A stretch of 64,000 nt of DNA from Cribrihabitans marinus (GCF_900109035.1 NZ_FNYD01000001.1:124001-188000); one strand, 5' to 3'. Shown: positions 9,426-17,616, numbered from the stretch's first letter. The notes: generated by a model from the sequence alone, not told the origin. Numbers and translations are program-made.

Positions 9426-9454
9426 CGATACGCGGGAAAGCGCGACCCGGATCA
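9426..9454 (-). promoter_or_regulatory. Candidate RpoE/ChrR-type (ECF) promoter of the photolyase operon
   Basis: On the minus strand TGATCC (plus 9449-9454) is followed after 17 bases by GTATCG (9426-9431), 20 bases before the phrA start codon. TGATCC is the -35 element of Rhodobacter sphaeroides sigma-E (singlet oxygen response), whose regulon includes phrA and cfaA. The -35 element begins with the TGA stop codon of the upstream aminotransferase. The -10 match is imperfect, so the call rests on the -35 element and the genes behind it. Confidence 0.5.
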
Positions 9455-10675
9455 CAGAACGGCGTCGAGCGCGTCGAGCAGTTGGGCGATCTCCGCCTCG
9501 GAGGTGTAATGCGTGAAGCTCAGCCGCAGCACGCCCTGGTCGGGATCGATCCCCATCGCACGAAGCGGGCGCACCGCGTAAAAATCGCCGCCGCCGGCCA
9601 TGATCCCGTGGCTGGCGAGGTCCGCGGCCACCGGGCCGGCGGGCCGGTTCAGCGCCAGCGCCACCGTGGGCGCGCGGCGTCCGGCATCGGCGGGACCGAT
9701 CAGCCGCAGGTCGTTGCGGTCCTTCACCGCGTCCAGAAGCGGCTGCAACAGCGCCTGTTCATGCGCCCGCATCAGGTCGTGTACGAACCCGCCCCGCGCC
9801 GCGGCGTCGGCCTTCGGTCCGCCATGATGGTCACACAGCAGGTCGAGATAATCGGCCATGCCCGCGCTGGCCGCGATCTGGGCATGATCTGGCCCGGCCG
9901 GCGTGAATCGCTTGTAGAGCGTGTCGGCGTTGAAGAAATGCGCCTGGTTGGGCAAGAGCTCTCCCAGCGTGCGGCGGATCACCATGCAGCCCTGGTGCGG
10001 GCCATAGGTCTTGTAGGCCGAGAACAGGTAGATGTCGGGGCCGAGGTCGCCCACATTGGGCAGCCCGTGCGGCGCGTAGGACACGCCATCGACACAGACA
10101 AAGGCGCCGGCGGCATGGGCGATGGCGGTGATCTCGGTCACCGGGTTGATCTCGCCCACCACGTTCGAACAATGCGGAAAGCAGACCAGCCGCACCTTGT
10201 CGTCCAGCAGCGGCTCCAGCGCCTCGGGGTCTAGATGGCCGGTGGCCGGGTCGATCTTCCATTCGCGGATCTCGACCCCGTCTTCGGCCAGGCGCCGCCA
10301 GGGGCCGGAATTGGCCTCGTGATCCTGGTCCGTGACCACGATCGCCTCGCCCGGGGTCAGCCATTGGCGAAACGCCTGCGCCAGCACATAGGTGTTCTGC
10401 GTGGTCGACGGGCCAAAGCTCAGCTCGTCCCCCTCGACGCCCAGGATCGCCGCCAGCCGCGTGCGGGCCTCGTCCATCTCGGCGCCGGCCAGGTGGCTGG
10501 CCTCGTAGGGGCCATAGGGCTGCACCTTGCGCTGGGTGTAGTAGCGGGTCAGCCGTTCGATCACCGGTCCGCAGGTATAGGACCCGCCGGCATTTTCGAA
10601 AAACGCCTGCCCCTGCAGCGAGGGTTCGGAAAAGGCGGGAAACTGCGCTCGCACGAAATCGATATCCAGCGGCAT
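9452..10675 (-). CDS. Class V aminotransferase-fold PLP enzyme (cysteine desulfurase-like)
   Basis: A 407-residue fold-type I PLP enzyme. The PLP lysine is in FSAYKTYGPHQG, preceded by CVDGVSYAPHG with the cofactor-binding Asp and His, and FFENAGGSY at the N-terminus is the substrate-loop signature of this group. Members include cysteine desulfurases and isopenicillin N epimerase-like proteins; the exact reaction is not evident. No clear SufS/IscS active-site cysteine loop is seen. ATG follows GGAGGACCC. The stop codon overlaps the photolyase promoter element, and the gene is divergent from the VOC gene. Confidence 0.82.
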   Translation of the reverse strand: MPLDIDFVRAQFPAFSEPSLQGQAFFENAGGSYTCGPVIERLTRYYTQRKVQPYGPYEASHLAGAEMDEARTRLAAILGVEGDELSFGPSTTQNTYVLAQAFRQWLTPGEAIVVTDQDHEANSGPWRRLAEDGVEIREWKIDPATGHLDPEALEPLLDDKVRLVCFPHCSNVVGEINPVTEITAIAHAAGAFVCVDGVSYAPHGLPNVGDLGPDIYLFSAYKTYGPHQGCMVIRRTLGELLPNQAHFFNADTLYKRFTPAGPDHAQIAASAGMADYLDLLCDHHGGPKADAAARGGFVHDLMRAHEQALLQPLLDAVKDRNDLRLIGPADAGRRAPTVALALNRPAGPVAADLASHGIMAGGGDFYAVRPLRAMGIDPDQGVLRLSFTHYTSEAEIAQLLDALDAVL

Positions 10676-10805
10676 GGGTCCTCCTGTCGGCTGTCCGGCA
10701 ATGGATGCCGCCCCGGTCCCGGCGGGTCAAGACCGTTGGCTGATGCCAGGTTCTGTCATTGCCCCATGGCACACAGGCATGGTCTTGTCCCGAAAGGAAG
10801 AACCC

Positions 10806-11189
10806 ATGACCTACCAGCCCGAAAACTGCCTCGTCTGGGGCGAATTGCCGGTCACCGACCTCGACCGCGCGCTGAAATTCTATGCCGCCGCGACGGGGGC
10901 CGAACTGAGGCTCGATAACAGCGGGCCGAACCCGATGGCGGTGTTCCAGGCAGGCGCGCCCGACACCGGCGTCGCGCTGCATCTCTATCCCGGCACCCCG
11001 GCGGAAGACGGGCGCGGCCCGACCCTGCACCTGGCCGCCGAGGGCGCTCTGGAGAACGCGATGGACCGCGTCACCAAGGCCGGGGGCGAGGTCGTCTCGC
11101 CCCCCATTTTGATTCCCGCCGGCCGGTTCTTCTATGCCAAGGATCCCGACGGCAACTCGGTCGGATTCTTCGAAGGCAAGGCCGCCTGA
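10806..11189 (+). CDS. VOC family (glyoxalase/bleomycin resistance-like) protein
   Basis: A 127-residue single-module vicinal-oxygen-chelate protein. It has the N-terminal CLVWGELPVTDLDRALKFY beta-alpha unit and the C-terminal GRFFYAKDPDGNSVGFFE unit typical of the fold. The substrate cannot be assigned; the family includes lyases, dioxygenases and drug-binding proteins. ATG at 10806 follows AAGGAAG. It is transcribed alone, divergent from the aminotransferase, and ends at a strong hairpin shared with the convergent BCCT gene. Confidence 0.85.
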   Translation: MTYQPENCLVWGELPVTDLDRALKFYAAATGAELRLDNSGPNPMAVFQAGAPDTGVALHLYPGTPAEDGRGPTLHLAAEGALENAMDRVTKAGGEVVSPPILIPAGRFFYAKDPDGNSVGFFEGKAA

Positions 11190-11194
11190 ACGCA

Positions 11195-11225
11195 AAACGG
11201 GCCCCGGAAAACCCGGGGCCCGTTT
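11195..11225. terminator. Bidirectional intrinsic terminator
   Basis: A 13-bp perfect stem (AAACGGGCCCCGG with CCGGGGCCCGTTT) encloses a five-base loop, with A residues on one side and T residues on the other. It lies between the convergent VOC gene and BCCT gene and can stop transcription from both sides. Confidence 0.88.
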
Positions 11226-11245
11226 CTAGGGTCAATGCCAAAGGG

Positions 11246-12949
11246 TCAGCTGCGTTCGCTCTGCAACCCTCGGAAGATCGCCCAGCACATCACCAGCAGA
11301 ACCAGCGTGAAGGGCAGTCCGGTCGAGATAACCGCCGATTGCAACGAGGCCAGCCCGCCGCCCACCAGCAGCACGATGGCCACCGCGCCTTCGAAGATGC
11401 ACCAGAACACGCGCTGCGACACCGGCGCGTCGACCTTGCCGCCAGCGGTGATCGTGTCGATCACCAGGCTGCCGGAGTCGGACGAGGTCACGAAGAACAC
11501 GATGACAAGAACGATGCCGATCGTCGATGTGATCGTCGCCAGCGGCAGCGGATCCAGCATGTAGAACAGCTTGAGTTCCAGCGCCGCGTCCTTGGCCTGG
11601 GTATAGCCGTCGGCGACCACCTGGTTGATCGCGGTGCCGCCAAAGACAGACATCCACAATACGCAGACCATGCTGGGGATCAGAAGCACGCAGATCAAGA
11701 ACTCGCGCACGCTGCGGCCCCGGCTGACGCGGGCGATGAACATGCCGACGAAGGGTGACCAGCTGATCCACCAGGCCCAGTAGAACGACGTCCAACCCTG
11801 GCTGAAGTTCACGTCCTCGCGTCCGAAGGGGTTCGAGAGCGGAATGAGGTTCTGCAGATAGGCCCAAAGGCTGTCGAAGAACAGCGTCAGCAGGAAGATC
11901 GGGCCACCGACGAAGAACACGAAGATCAGCAGCAGGCCGGCAAGGCCCATGTTGATCTCCGACAGCACCTTGACGCCACCATCAAGCCCGCGCACCACCG
12001 AAATCAGCGCGACGGCGGTGATCGCCGAGATGAGCAGCACCAGAAGCGTGCCGGAATTGGCCACGCCGCTTTCCTCGGTATTGCCGTAGGGTATGCCCAG
12101 GAACGCCCGCGTGCCCTCGGCCGCGTCGCCCGAACCGTAGAGATAGGTCAGACCCGAGGCCGCCTGTTCCGCGCCGAACCCAAGCGAGGTCGCAAGACCG
12201 AACAGCGTGGCGAACACGGCCAGAGTGTCGATGATGTGGCCGGTCCAGCCCCAGACACGCTCGCCGAAGATCGGATAGAATGCCGAGCGCAGCGTCAGCG
12301 GCAGGCCCTTGTTGTAGGTGAAGAGCGCCAGCGCCAGCGCCACGACCGCATAGATCGCCCAGGGATGCAGACCCCAGTGGAAGATGGTCGCGGCCATGCC
12401 GAGGCGTTGCGCGGCGACCTCGTCGCCGCCGGCCGCGCCCAGAGGCGCCCAGTCGGTCCTGACACCGTCCTCGACGGTTGTCCCGCCCAGCGAGGACGAG
12501 AAATGGCTCATCGGTTCGGAAACGCCGAAGAACATGAGGCCGATGCCCATGCCGGCCGCGAACAGCATCGCGAACCATCCGACATAGCTGTAATCCGGCG
12601 TTGCATCGGCTCCGCCCAGCCGGATCGAGCCGAAGGGGCTGACGATCAGGAACAGGCAGAACAGCACGAAGATGTTGGCCGCGCCCAGGAAGAACCAGTC
12701 AAACCCCTTGGTGACGGACGAGAACAGCCAGCTGAATACGGCCGTCGCCTGGTCCGGCAGCGCCAGGGCGTAGAAGACGAATGCAACGATCGACAGCCCC
12801 GATATCATGAAGACGGGGTTGTGAATGTCGAAGCCGAAGGGGCCTACATTGCCCTCGACGTTGTCCTGTCCGATCTCGTAGTCGGTTTCGATCAGGTCCG
12901 CCGCGCCTTCCGGCTCGGGTATGCCCTGATTGGTGCTATCATCAGCCAT
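11246..12949 (-). CDS. BCCT family betaine/choline/carnitine-type transporter
   Basis: This 567-residue protein has about twelve transmembrane helices and the BCCT signature around WTSFYWAWWISWSPFVGMF, where aromatic residues bind the trimethylammonium head group, then IARVSRGRSVREF. It should import a betaine-type compound such as glycine betaine, choline, carnitine or DMSP, driven by Na+ or H+. Its neighbours include a universal stress protein and AcuI, an enzyme of DMSP/acrylate metabolism, but this does not settle the substrate. ATG follows AAAGGAAGC. Confidence 0.92.
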   Translation of the reverse strand: MADDSTNQGIPEPEGAADLIETDYEIGQDNVEGNVGPFGFDIHNPVFMISGLSIVAFVFYALALPDQATAVFSWLFSSVTKGFDWFFLGAANIFVLFCLFLIVSPFGSIRLGGADATPDYSYVGWFAMLFAAGMGIGLMFFGVSEPMSHFSSSLGGTTVEDGVRTDWAPLGAAGGDEVAAQRLGMAATIFHWGLHPWAIYAVVALALALFTYNKGLPLTLRSAFYPIFGERVWGWTGHIIDTLAVFATLFGLATSLGFGAEQAASGLTYLYGSGDAAEGTRAFLGIPYGNTEESGVANSGTLLVLLISAITAVALISVVRGLDGGVKVLSEINMGLAGLLLIFVFFVGGPIFLLTLFFDSLWAYLQNLIPLSNPFGREDVNFSQGWTSFYWAWWISWSPFVGMFIARVSRGRSVREFLICVLLIPSMVCVLWMSVFGGTAINQVVADGYTQAKDAALELKLFYMLDPLPLATITSTIGIVLVIVFFVTSSDSGSLVIDTITAGGKVDAPVSQRVFWCIFEGAVAIVLLVGGGLASLQSAVISTGLPFTLVLLVMCWAIFRGLQSERS

Positions 12950-13000
12950 ATGGCTTCCTTTCCCTGTGTATGCGTTCGTCCGGCGGTCTGTTGCGCCGGA

Positions 13001-13462
13001 TCACTCGCCGCGGACCACGAACACCGAGACCTTGGCCTCGGCGGCCAGGTGGCCCCCATGAGATCCTGTGAAACTGTCAGCCCAGCCAGGAACGTGGCTG
13101 GCCATGACGACCAGATCCGCGCCGGTCTCCTCGATCGCCGCAAGCAGCGTCCGGTCGAGATCGACGGCCGGGTCATGGCTGAGCGCCAGGTGGCAGCACG
13201 CCCGGTGGCCATGCGCCGCGGCCTGCGCCTCGGAGAATTCGGCAAGGTGCCCGCGGGCTTCGTCCGGGGTGTGCCCCAGCGTGCCCGGAGCGGAAGAGGT
13301 CACCGCGACATAACAGACTTCGGCCCCGTAGTGCCGCCCCAGATCCGCCGCCGCGGTCAGGGCCCGGGTCAGTTGCCCGGGATGCGAGATGTCGACGGGG
13401 ACCATGATCTTGGAAAACACGATTTCAGTCCCTCCCGTGTCGTTTGCATTGCTCCCGGACAT
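13001..13462 (-). CDS. Universal stress protein (UspA family)
   Basis: A 153-residue Usp domain protein. KIMVPVDISHP is the first beta strand with the nucleotide-loop aspartate, and the C-terminal GSHGGHLAAEAKVSVFVVR corresponds to the G-x9-G-(S/T) ATP-binding segment in a modified form. It lies 51 bases upstream of the BCCT gene on the same strand and is probably co-transcribed with it. A similar pairing is known from TeaD, a Usp that modulates the TeaABC ectoine transporter, so a regulatory role on the transporter is plausible. Confidence 0.87.
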   Translation of the reverse strand: MSGSNANDTGGTEIVFSKIMVPVDISHPGQLTRALTAAADLGRHYGAEVCYVAVTSSAPGTLGHTPDEARGHLAEFSEAQAAAHGHRACCHLALSHDPAVDLDRTLLAAIEETGADLVVMASHVPGWADSFTGSHGGHLAAEAKVSVFVVRGE

Positions 13463-13489
13463 CGTCCGGAACGGGACAATTGCCGGGGA

Positions 13490-13502
13490 TTGACAAGGTC
13501 AA
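13490..13502. promoter_or_regulatory. 13-bp perfect palindrome upstream of usp
   Basis: TTGACAAGGTCAA is a perfect inverted repeat (TTGAC, 3 bases, GTCAA) 27 bases upstream of the usp start codon. It resembles an FNR box but has a three-base instead of four-base spacer, so an FNR assignment is doubtful. It may be an operator for the usp-BCCT pair. Confidence 0.35.
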
Positions 13503-13633
13503 CGAACCCAAGGTCCGTTAACGAAAGCTAACGCAAACGGCAGCGGAACGCGACCCGAAGGCGACCCTTTGTCTCCGGGCGCCGACCTGACCGGGGCCGC
13601 CAGAGCGGTCCCGGCCTTGCCAGAACGGCCGAA

Positions 13634-14626
13634 TCAGGCGTTCACATCCACCACGACACGGCCCTTGATCCGGCCTGCCAGAATGTCCGCGCCCAGCTGC
13701 GGCAGGTCGTGCAGGGTGGCCGGCTGCACCATCGATTCGAGCTTGTCCATCGGCAGGTCGCCGGCGATCCGCTGCCAGGCCCGCAGGCGGTTCTCATAGG
13801 GCTGCATCACCGAGTCGATGCCCAGAAGGTTCACCCCGCGCAGCAGGAAGGGAATGACCGTGGCCGGCAGCCCAGCCCCGCCGGCCAGGCCAACAGCGGC
13901 GACCGAAGCGCCGTATTTCATCTGGCCCAGCACGCGGGCCAGCATCGCGCCGCCCACCGCGTCGACGCAGCCGGCCCAGCTTTCGGTCTCCAGCGGGCGC
14001 TTGGTGGTCTCGTTGATGTCGTCGCGCGGCACGATCTGCGTGGCGCCCAGACCTTTCAGATAGGACTCGGTCTCGGGCCGTCCGGTGACGCCGGCCACCT
14101 CGTGGCCCAGATTGGCCAGGATCGCGGTGGCGACCGAGCCGACACCGCCCGCCGCGCCGGTGACCAGGACCGGGCCGTGACCCGGCTCGAGCCCGTGATC
14201 CTCGAGCGCCATGACCGCCAGCATCGCGGTGAAACCCGCGGTGCCCACCGCCATCGCCTGCCGCGTGTCCAGCCCCTCGGGCAGCGGCACCAGCCAGTCG
14301 GCGCGCACATTGGCCTTCTGGCTGTAGCCGCCCCAATGCGCCTCGCCCACGCGCCAGCCTGTCAGCACGACCTTGTCGCCGGGGCTGTAGCGGTCGTCCG
14401 AGGACGCCTCGACCGTGCCGGCGAAGTCGATGCCGGGCACATGCGGATATTTGCGCACCAGCCCGCCGCCGGGGCCGATGCACAACCCGTCCTTGTAGTT
14501 CACGGTGGAATACTCGACCGCAACCGTGACCTCGCCCCCGGGCAGGTCATCCAGCCCGATCTGGCGGACCTCGGCGCTGGTCTTGCCGCTGTCCTCGTCC
14601 TTGTCGACCATCAATGCGTTGAACAT
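13634..14626 (-). CDS. acuI: Acrylyl-CoA reductase AcuI (MDR superfamily, YhdH/YhfP type)
   Basis: This 330-residue NADPH-dependent medium-chain reductase lacks the zinc ligands of true alcohol dehydrogenases. It shows VEYSTVNYKDGLCI, the YhdH/AcuI active-site segment with Tyr and Asp, and a Rossmann motif TGAAGGVGSVATAI. AcuI reduces toxic acryloyl-CoA to propionyl-CoA in the DMSP and 3-hydroxypropionate routes of Rhodobacterales. No ddd or dmd genes are in the window, so the substrate source is unknown. It appears monocistronic between usp and DUF1326. Confidence 0.88.
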   Translation of the reverse strand: MFNALMVDKDEDSGKTSAEVRQIGLDDLPGGEVTVAVEYSTVNYKDGLCIGPGGGLVRKYPHVPGIDFAGTVEASSDDRYSPGDKVVLTGWRVGEAHWGGYSQKANVRADWLVPLPEGLDTRQAMAVGTAGFTAMLAVMALEDHGLEPGHGPVLVTGAAGGVGSVATAILANLGHEVAGVTGRPETESYLKGLGATQIVPRDDINETTKRPLETESWAGCVDAVGGAMLARVLGQMKYGASVAAVGLAGGAGLPATVIPFLLRGVNLLGIDSVMQPYENRLRAWQRIAGDLPMDKLESMVQPATLHDLPQLGADILAGRIKGRVVVDVNA

Positions 14627-14704
14627 CGCCTTCTCCTTTCTCGCGGCAGGCCGTGCCTGCCGGCTGGTTCGGTTTCAGTCCGGGCGCAAGCGCTCCGGCG
14701 AGCC

Positions 14705-15337
14705 TCACTCCGGCCCGTGCCAGTCGATCTGGCAGATCTCGGCCGAGCGGCCGTCGAAATCCCAGACCCGGCCATAGGCGCGCAGCCTGCCCTTGCTGGC
14801 GGTGGCCACGGTGATGTCGGGGCCCATCCAGTATTCGGTGTTGGTGATAACCAGGTCGCGCTCGGGATCCTTGCCCGCCACGGGATGCACCACGCCCTTG
14901 ATCTTGCGACCCACGGTGATGTGACGGGTCTTGCCGTCGGTGTCGTAGCTCACCGGCTGACGCTCGTGGCCCAGGATCTCGCCCACGAGGATCTGGAACA
15001 GACCGGTCGTGCCCTTGGCCGCGCCGCTGAAGATGGCCACCAGCGCGTCATATTGCGCGTCGCTGGTGCGCTCGTCGATGAACAGCGCCACCTTCCAGTT
15101 GCCGCGCCCCATCATGCCGGGGATCTCGATCATCAGCCCGATATTGAACCCGCTCAGGTCCAGATCGCCATAGCTGCCGCTGTCGATGCGCACGCCGCCC
15201 CAGGTCTGGCAATGGCCCTCGGTCGGCGGGTGCTTGCCCAGGCTGACCACGCAGGGGCAGAAGACCGTGCAGTTGCAGTTGAGGATCAACTCGCCCTTGA
15301 GCGTCCAGGGAACGGTGCCGACAGCGTCCAGTGCCAT
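14705..15337 (-). CDS. DUF1326 domain-containing protein
   Basis: A 210-residue soluble protein with an N-terminal cluster of cysteines (Cys21, Cys23, Cys27, Cys29 in NCNCTVFCPC), suggesting metal or cofactor binding. No enzymatic function is established for DUF1326. ATG at 15337 has GGAGAGAGATAC upstream. It is the second gene of a pair with the DUF2182 membrane protein (17 bases apart), a frequent pairing, so the two likely form one system. Control probably comes from the divergent GntR regulator. Confidence 0.85.
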   Translation of the reverse strand: MALDAVGTVPWTLKGELILNCNCTVFCPCVVSLGKHPPTEGHCQTWGGVRIDSGSYGDLDLSGFNIGLMIEIPGMMGRGNWKVALFIDERTSDAQYDALVAIFSGAAKGTTGLFQILVGEILGHERQPVSYDTDGKTRHITVGRKIKGVVHPVAGKDPERDLVITNTEYWMGPDITVATASKGRLRAYGRVWDFDGRSAEICQIDWHGPE

Positions 15338-15354
15338 GTATCTCTCTCCGTTGG

Positions 15355-16116
15355 TCAGATTGCAGATAACCCGATCCACGCCGCCCATCCGATCAGCCCT
15401 GCGCCCAGCGGGCGGGTGATCAGGCGGCCCAGATCGGGCAGTTTCTCGAACACCATGATGAGGGTCGCCAGCCCCATGAAGGCCACGTTCATCACGCCGC
15501 CGACAAAGGCCAGCAGCATCAGCGCCCAGCAGCAGCCCAGGCAGACCAGCCCCAGCCGCAGCCCGTTGCGCCAGGGGCCTTCGTCCCAGTGCTGCAGAAA
15601 GAAGGTCAGAGGCTGGCGGCATTTCGACAGGCAGGCGTCCTTGAGCGCCGAGAACTGGTAGAGCCCTGCCCCGGCCAGCAGCGCGGCTGACAGCAGGGCC
15701 GAGCGGCTGCCGCCCAGGGCATCGAGCAGCCCGGCCCGGACCAGCATCAGTTGCAGCCCGCCCGCCAGCACCGAAAAGCCCAGCCAGACGGCCAGATAGC
15801 CCGCCACCAGATGCGCAAACCGGGTGCCGGGCGCGGCATGGGACAGGTCGTCATAGGTGGCCAGCGCCGGCAGCGCGGTCGGCGCCATCATCGCCGCCGA
15901 CATCAGCGCCCACATCGCCACCGCCCGGCCCAGCCCGGCGGCATCGGGCGTCACGGCGCACAGGCTCTGCCAGAAATCCGGCCCGTAAAGCGCCCGCAAA
16001 GCGCGGTATTCGGCCGGCACGGCCATCACGAAGAGCAGCGCCCAGGCCACCAGGATCGTGCCGAACAGCGCCAGCCAATGCGGCGCGGTCATGGCCCTGA
16101 TCCGATCTGACAGCAC
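15355..16116 (-). CDS. DUF2182 predicted metal-binding integral membrane protein
   Basis: This 253-residue membrane protein has about seven helices. It carries cysteine pairs in KDACLSKCRQPLTFF and LVCLGCCWALM, and a Met-rich helix (WALMSAAMMAPTALPAL); these are potential metal ligands inside the membrane. GTG at 16116 is chosen because AAGGAGG lies five bases upstream. It is the first gene of a pair with DUF1326. The function of this family is unknown; the residues fit handling of a soft metal such as copper, which is inference only. Confidence 0.85.
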   Translation of the reverse strand: MLSDRIRAMTAPHWLALFGTILVAWALLFVMAVPAEYRALRALYGPDFWQSLCAVTPDAAGLGRAVAMWALMSAAMMAPTALPALATYDDLSHAAPGTRFAHLVAGYLAVWLGFSVLAGGLQLMLVRAGLLDALGGSRSALLSAALLAGAGLYQFSALKDACLSKCRQPLTFFLQHWDEGPWRNGLRLGLVCLGCCWALMLLAFVGGVMNVAFMGLATLIMVFEKLPDLGRLITRPLGAGLIGWAAWIGLSAI

Positions 16117-16156
16117 GCGACCCTCCTTGCCTTGTGCGACTCGATCCTTGCACTTC

Positions 16157-16183
16157 AAATGTCAGACTTTTAAATGTCAGACA
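16157..16183. promoter_or_regulatory. Tandem GntR-type operators between DUF2182 and the regulator
   Basis: The 11-base block AAATGTCAGAC occurs twice as a direct repeat (16157-16167 and 16172-16182). Each copy contains T-GTC-A-GAC-(T/A), which fits the GntR-superfamily operator pattern yGTM-N-KACy; the second, TGTCAGACA, is a perfect palindrome. They lie between divergent starts at 16116 and 16194, well placed to repress both genes. Confidence 0.65.
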
Positions 16184-16193
16184 AATAGAAAGT

Positions 16194-16949
16194 ATGGGCG
16201 GCATGAAAATCGACCCCGAAAACCCGGCCGGCCTGTCGGCACAAATCGCCCAGGCGATCAAGGACGCGATCGTCTCCGGCGCGCTGATCGTCGATGAACG
16301 CCTGCCCTCGGAATCCGAGCTGGCCGAGCAGTTCCGCGTCTCGCGCCCGACCGTGCGCGAGGCGTTGAAACGACTGGCGGCGCAGTCGCTGATCCGCACC
16401 CAGCGCGGGGCCACGGGCGGGGCCTTCGTCAACCGGCTGGCCTACCAGGATGCCTATGCCCAGCAGATCACCACCTCGACCCTGCTGCTGAGCATGAACG
16501 CGGTCAGTTTCGACACCGCCTGCGAGGCCCGGTTCGCGCTGGAGCGCGCCTGCGCGCCGCTCTCGGCAGAGCGGCGCGCGCCCGACCACCTGGCCACCAT
16601 GCGCGCCGAGATCCTGCGGCAGGCGCAGCCCGGTCTGACCGACGAGGCGTTCTGCGCCTCGGACGTGGCGTTCCACCGGGCGCTGGTGGACGGTGCGGGC
16701 AATCCGGTTCTGTCCTATCAGCTGGCCGGCGCGGTCGAGGCGATGCAGCCGCTGATGAACATGATCACCTTCACGGCGCGCTCACGCGAGACCATCGTTG
16801 CGCTTCATACTGCGCTTGCCGACGCGATCGAGGCCCGTGACGGACAGGCGGCGATGCAACGGCTGGGTGATCTGGAGACCGAAACCCGCGGCCATGCCTC
16901 GGACGTCTTCGCCGCCCGCAAGGCCGGTGCGCAGACCCGCCGGACCTGA
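16194..16949 (+). CDS. GntR-family (FadR/FCD subfamily) transcriptional regulator
   Basis: A 251-residue regulator. The N-terminal winged helix-turn-helix (residues 15-75; RLPSESELAEQFRVSRPTVREALKRL) is the GntR signature. The C-terminal all-helical FCD ligand domain shows EARFALERACAPLSA, DVAFHRALVDGAGNPVL and the late ALHTALADAI, including the Asp and His residues that bind metal in this subfamily. The effector is probably an acid metabolite but cannot be named. It is divergent from DUF2182-DUF1326 with tandem operators between. ATG at 16203 is an alternative start. Confidence 0.88.
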   Translation: MGGMKIDPENPAGLSAQIAQAIKDAIVSGALIVDERLPSESELAEQFRVSRPTVREALKRLAAQSLIRTQRGATGGAFVNRLAYQDAYAQQITTSTLLLSMNAVSFDTACEARFALERACAPLSAERRAPDHLATMRAEILRQAQPGLTDEAFCASDVAFHRALVDGAGNPVLSYQLAGAVEAMQPLMNMITFTARSRETIVALHTALADAIEARDGQAAMQRLGDLETETRGHASDVFAARKAGAQTRRT

Positions 16950-17272
16950 AGATGGACGCGGCCCGGGGGCCTGGTTTCGAGACGAAAACACAAGGCAGAC
17001 GGGGCCGCACATAAGAAGGCCGGCCAATGCCCCATCGCATGACCGGCCACCGGTCCGTCCCCCGTAAAGAATTTTCCGGCAGGCGTATCCTACACCCGGA
17101 ACGAGAGTGGGCCAGAATTAATTGGCTCAGGTTCCGAAACCCGGTCTTTTTGTGTCGGATTGAAATACAATGAGGGTCAATGATGCTGCATTGTCTCTGT
17201 TTTTGGCGCGATTTGATCGCTCGACGCGAATAAGTCTGATCAATTGCCGGCAAAAATCCCGCGTCGAACCCC
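16950..17272. other. Intergenic region before ssrA with no gene seen
   Basis: About 320 bases without a credible coding frame. A weak inverted repeat (GGCCGG at 17018-17023 with CCGGCC at 17043-17048, long loop) may end transcription of the GntR gene. The second half is AT-richer than its surroundings and leads into the ssrA promoter. Confidence 0.5.
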
Positions 17273-17302
17273 TTGGCAATCGCGGGGAATCGTTCCTATA
17301 TT
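17273..17302 (+). promoter_or_regulatory. Housekeeping sigma promoter of ssrA
   Basis: TTGGCA (17273-17278) and TATATT (17297-17302) are separated by 18 bases and lie just upstream of the acceptor half of the permuted tmRNA. Both hexamers match five of six consensus bases, as expected for an abundant stable RNA. Confidence 0.75.
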
Positions 17303-17308
17303 CATCCT

Positions 17309-17616
17309 GTCCTTCGGGACTATGGACATAAACGCGCCCGTAATAAGCGGATCGGACCCGGGGGCGGTACCCGGCGGCTCCACCAGAACCCGTTCATTTG
17401 GCGGCTATGGGGCCGAAACAGGATCGACGGACGTCTAAAGGGGTTAGCTTTGTCTCGGTGAGGTACCACCGTTACCGGTCCGAACAGTACAATTGCAAAT
17501 GACAATCGTGCTCCGGTTGCTCTGGCTGCGTAAGCAGTCCGAAAGACCAAAACTTAAGCCCTTGCGCCTAGCCGCGTAAGGCGGGGTTCGCAGGCACCTG
17601 GCAACAGAAGCCTGCA
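17309..17616 (+). ncRNA. ssrA: tmRNA, circularly permuted two-piece form
   Basis: The acceptor piece comes first and ends CGGCTCC-ACCA at 17385; a short intervening segment (17386-17408) precedes the coding piece, which starts GGGGCCG at 17409. GGGGCCG and CGGCTCC pair over seven positions (one G-U). The T-arm stem CCGGG/CCCGG lies just upstream of the acceptor strand. The tag reading frame at 17495-17533 encodes ANDNRAPVALAA and a TAA stop. This order, 3' half before 5' half, is typical of alphaproteobacterial tmRNA. The outer ends are estimated: 5' from the promoter, 3' from the GCAGGC/GCCTGC hairpin. It rescues stalled ribosomes and tags their products for ClpXP. Confidence 0.93.

Noticed and set aside
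13490-13502. FNR box upstream of usp
   Set aside because: The palindrome has a three-base spacer instead of four and outer bases TTGAC rather than TTGAT, so it is listed only as an unassigned palindrome.
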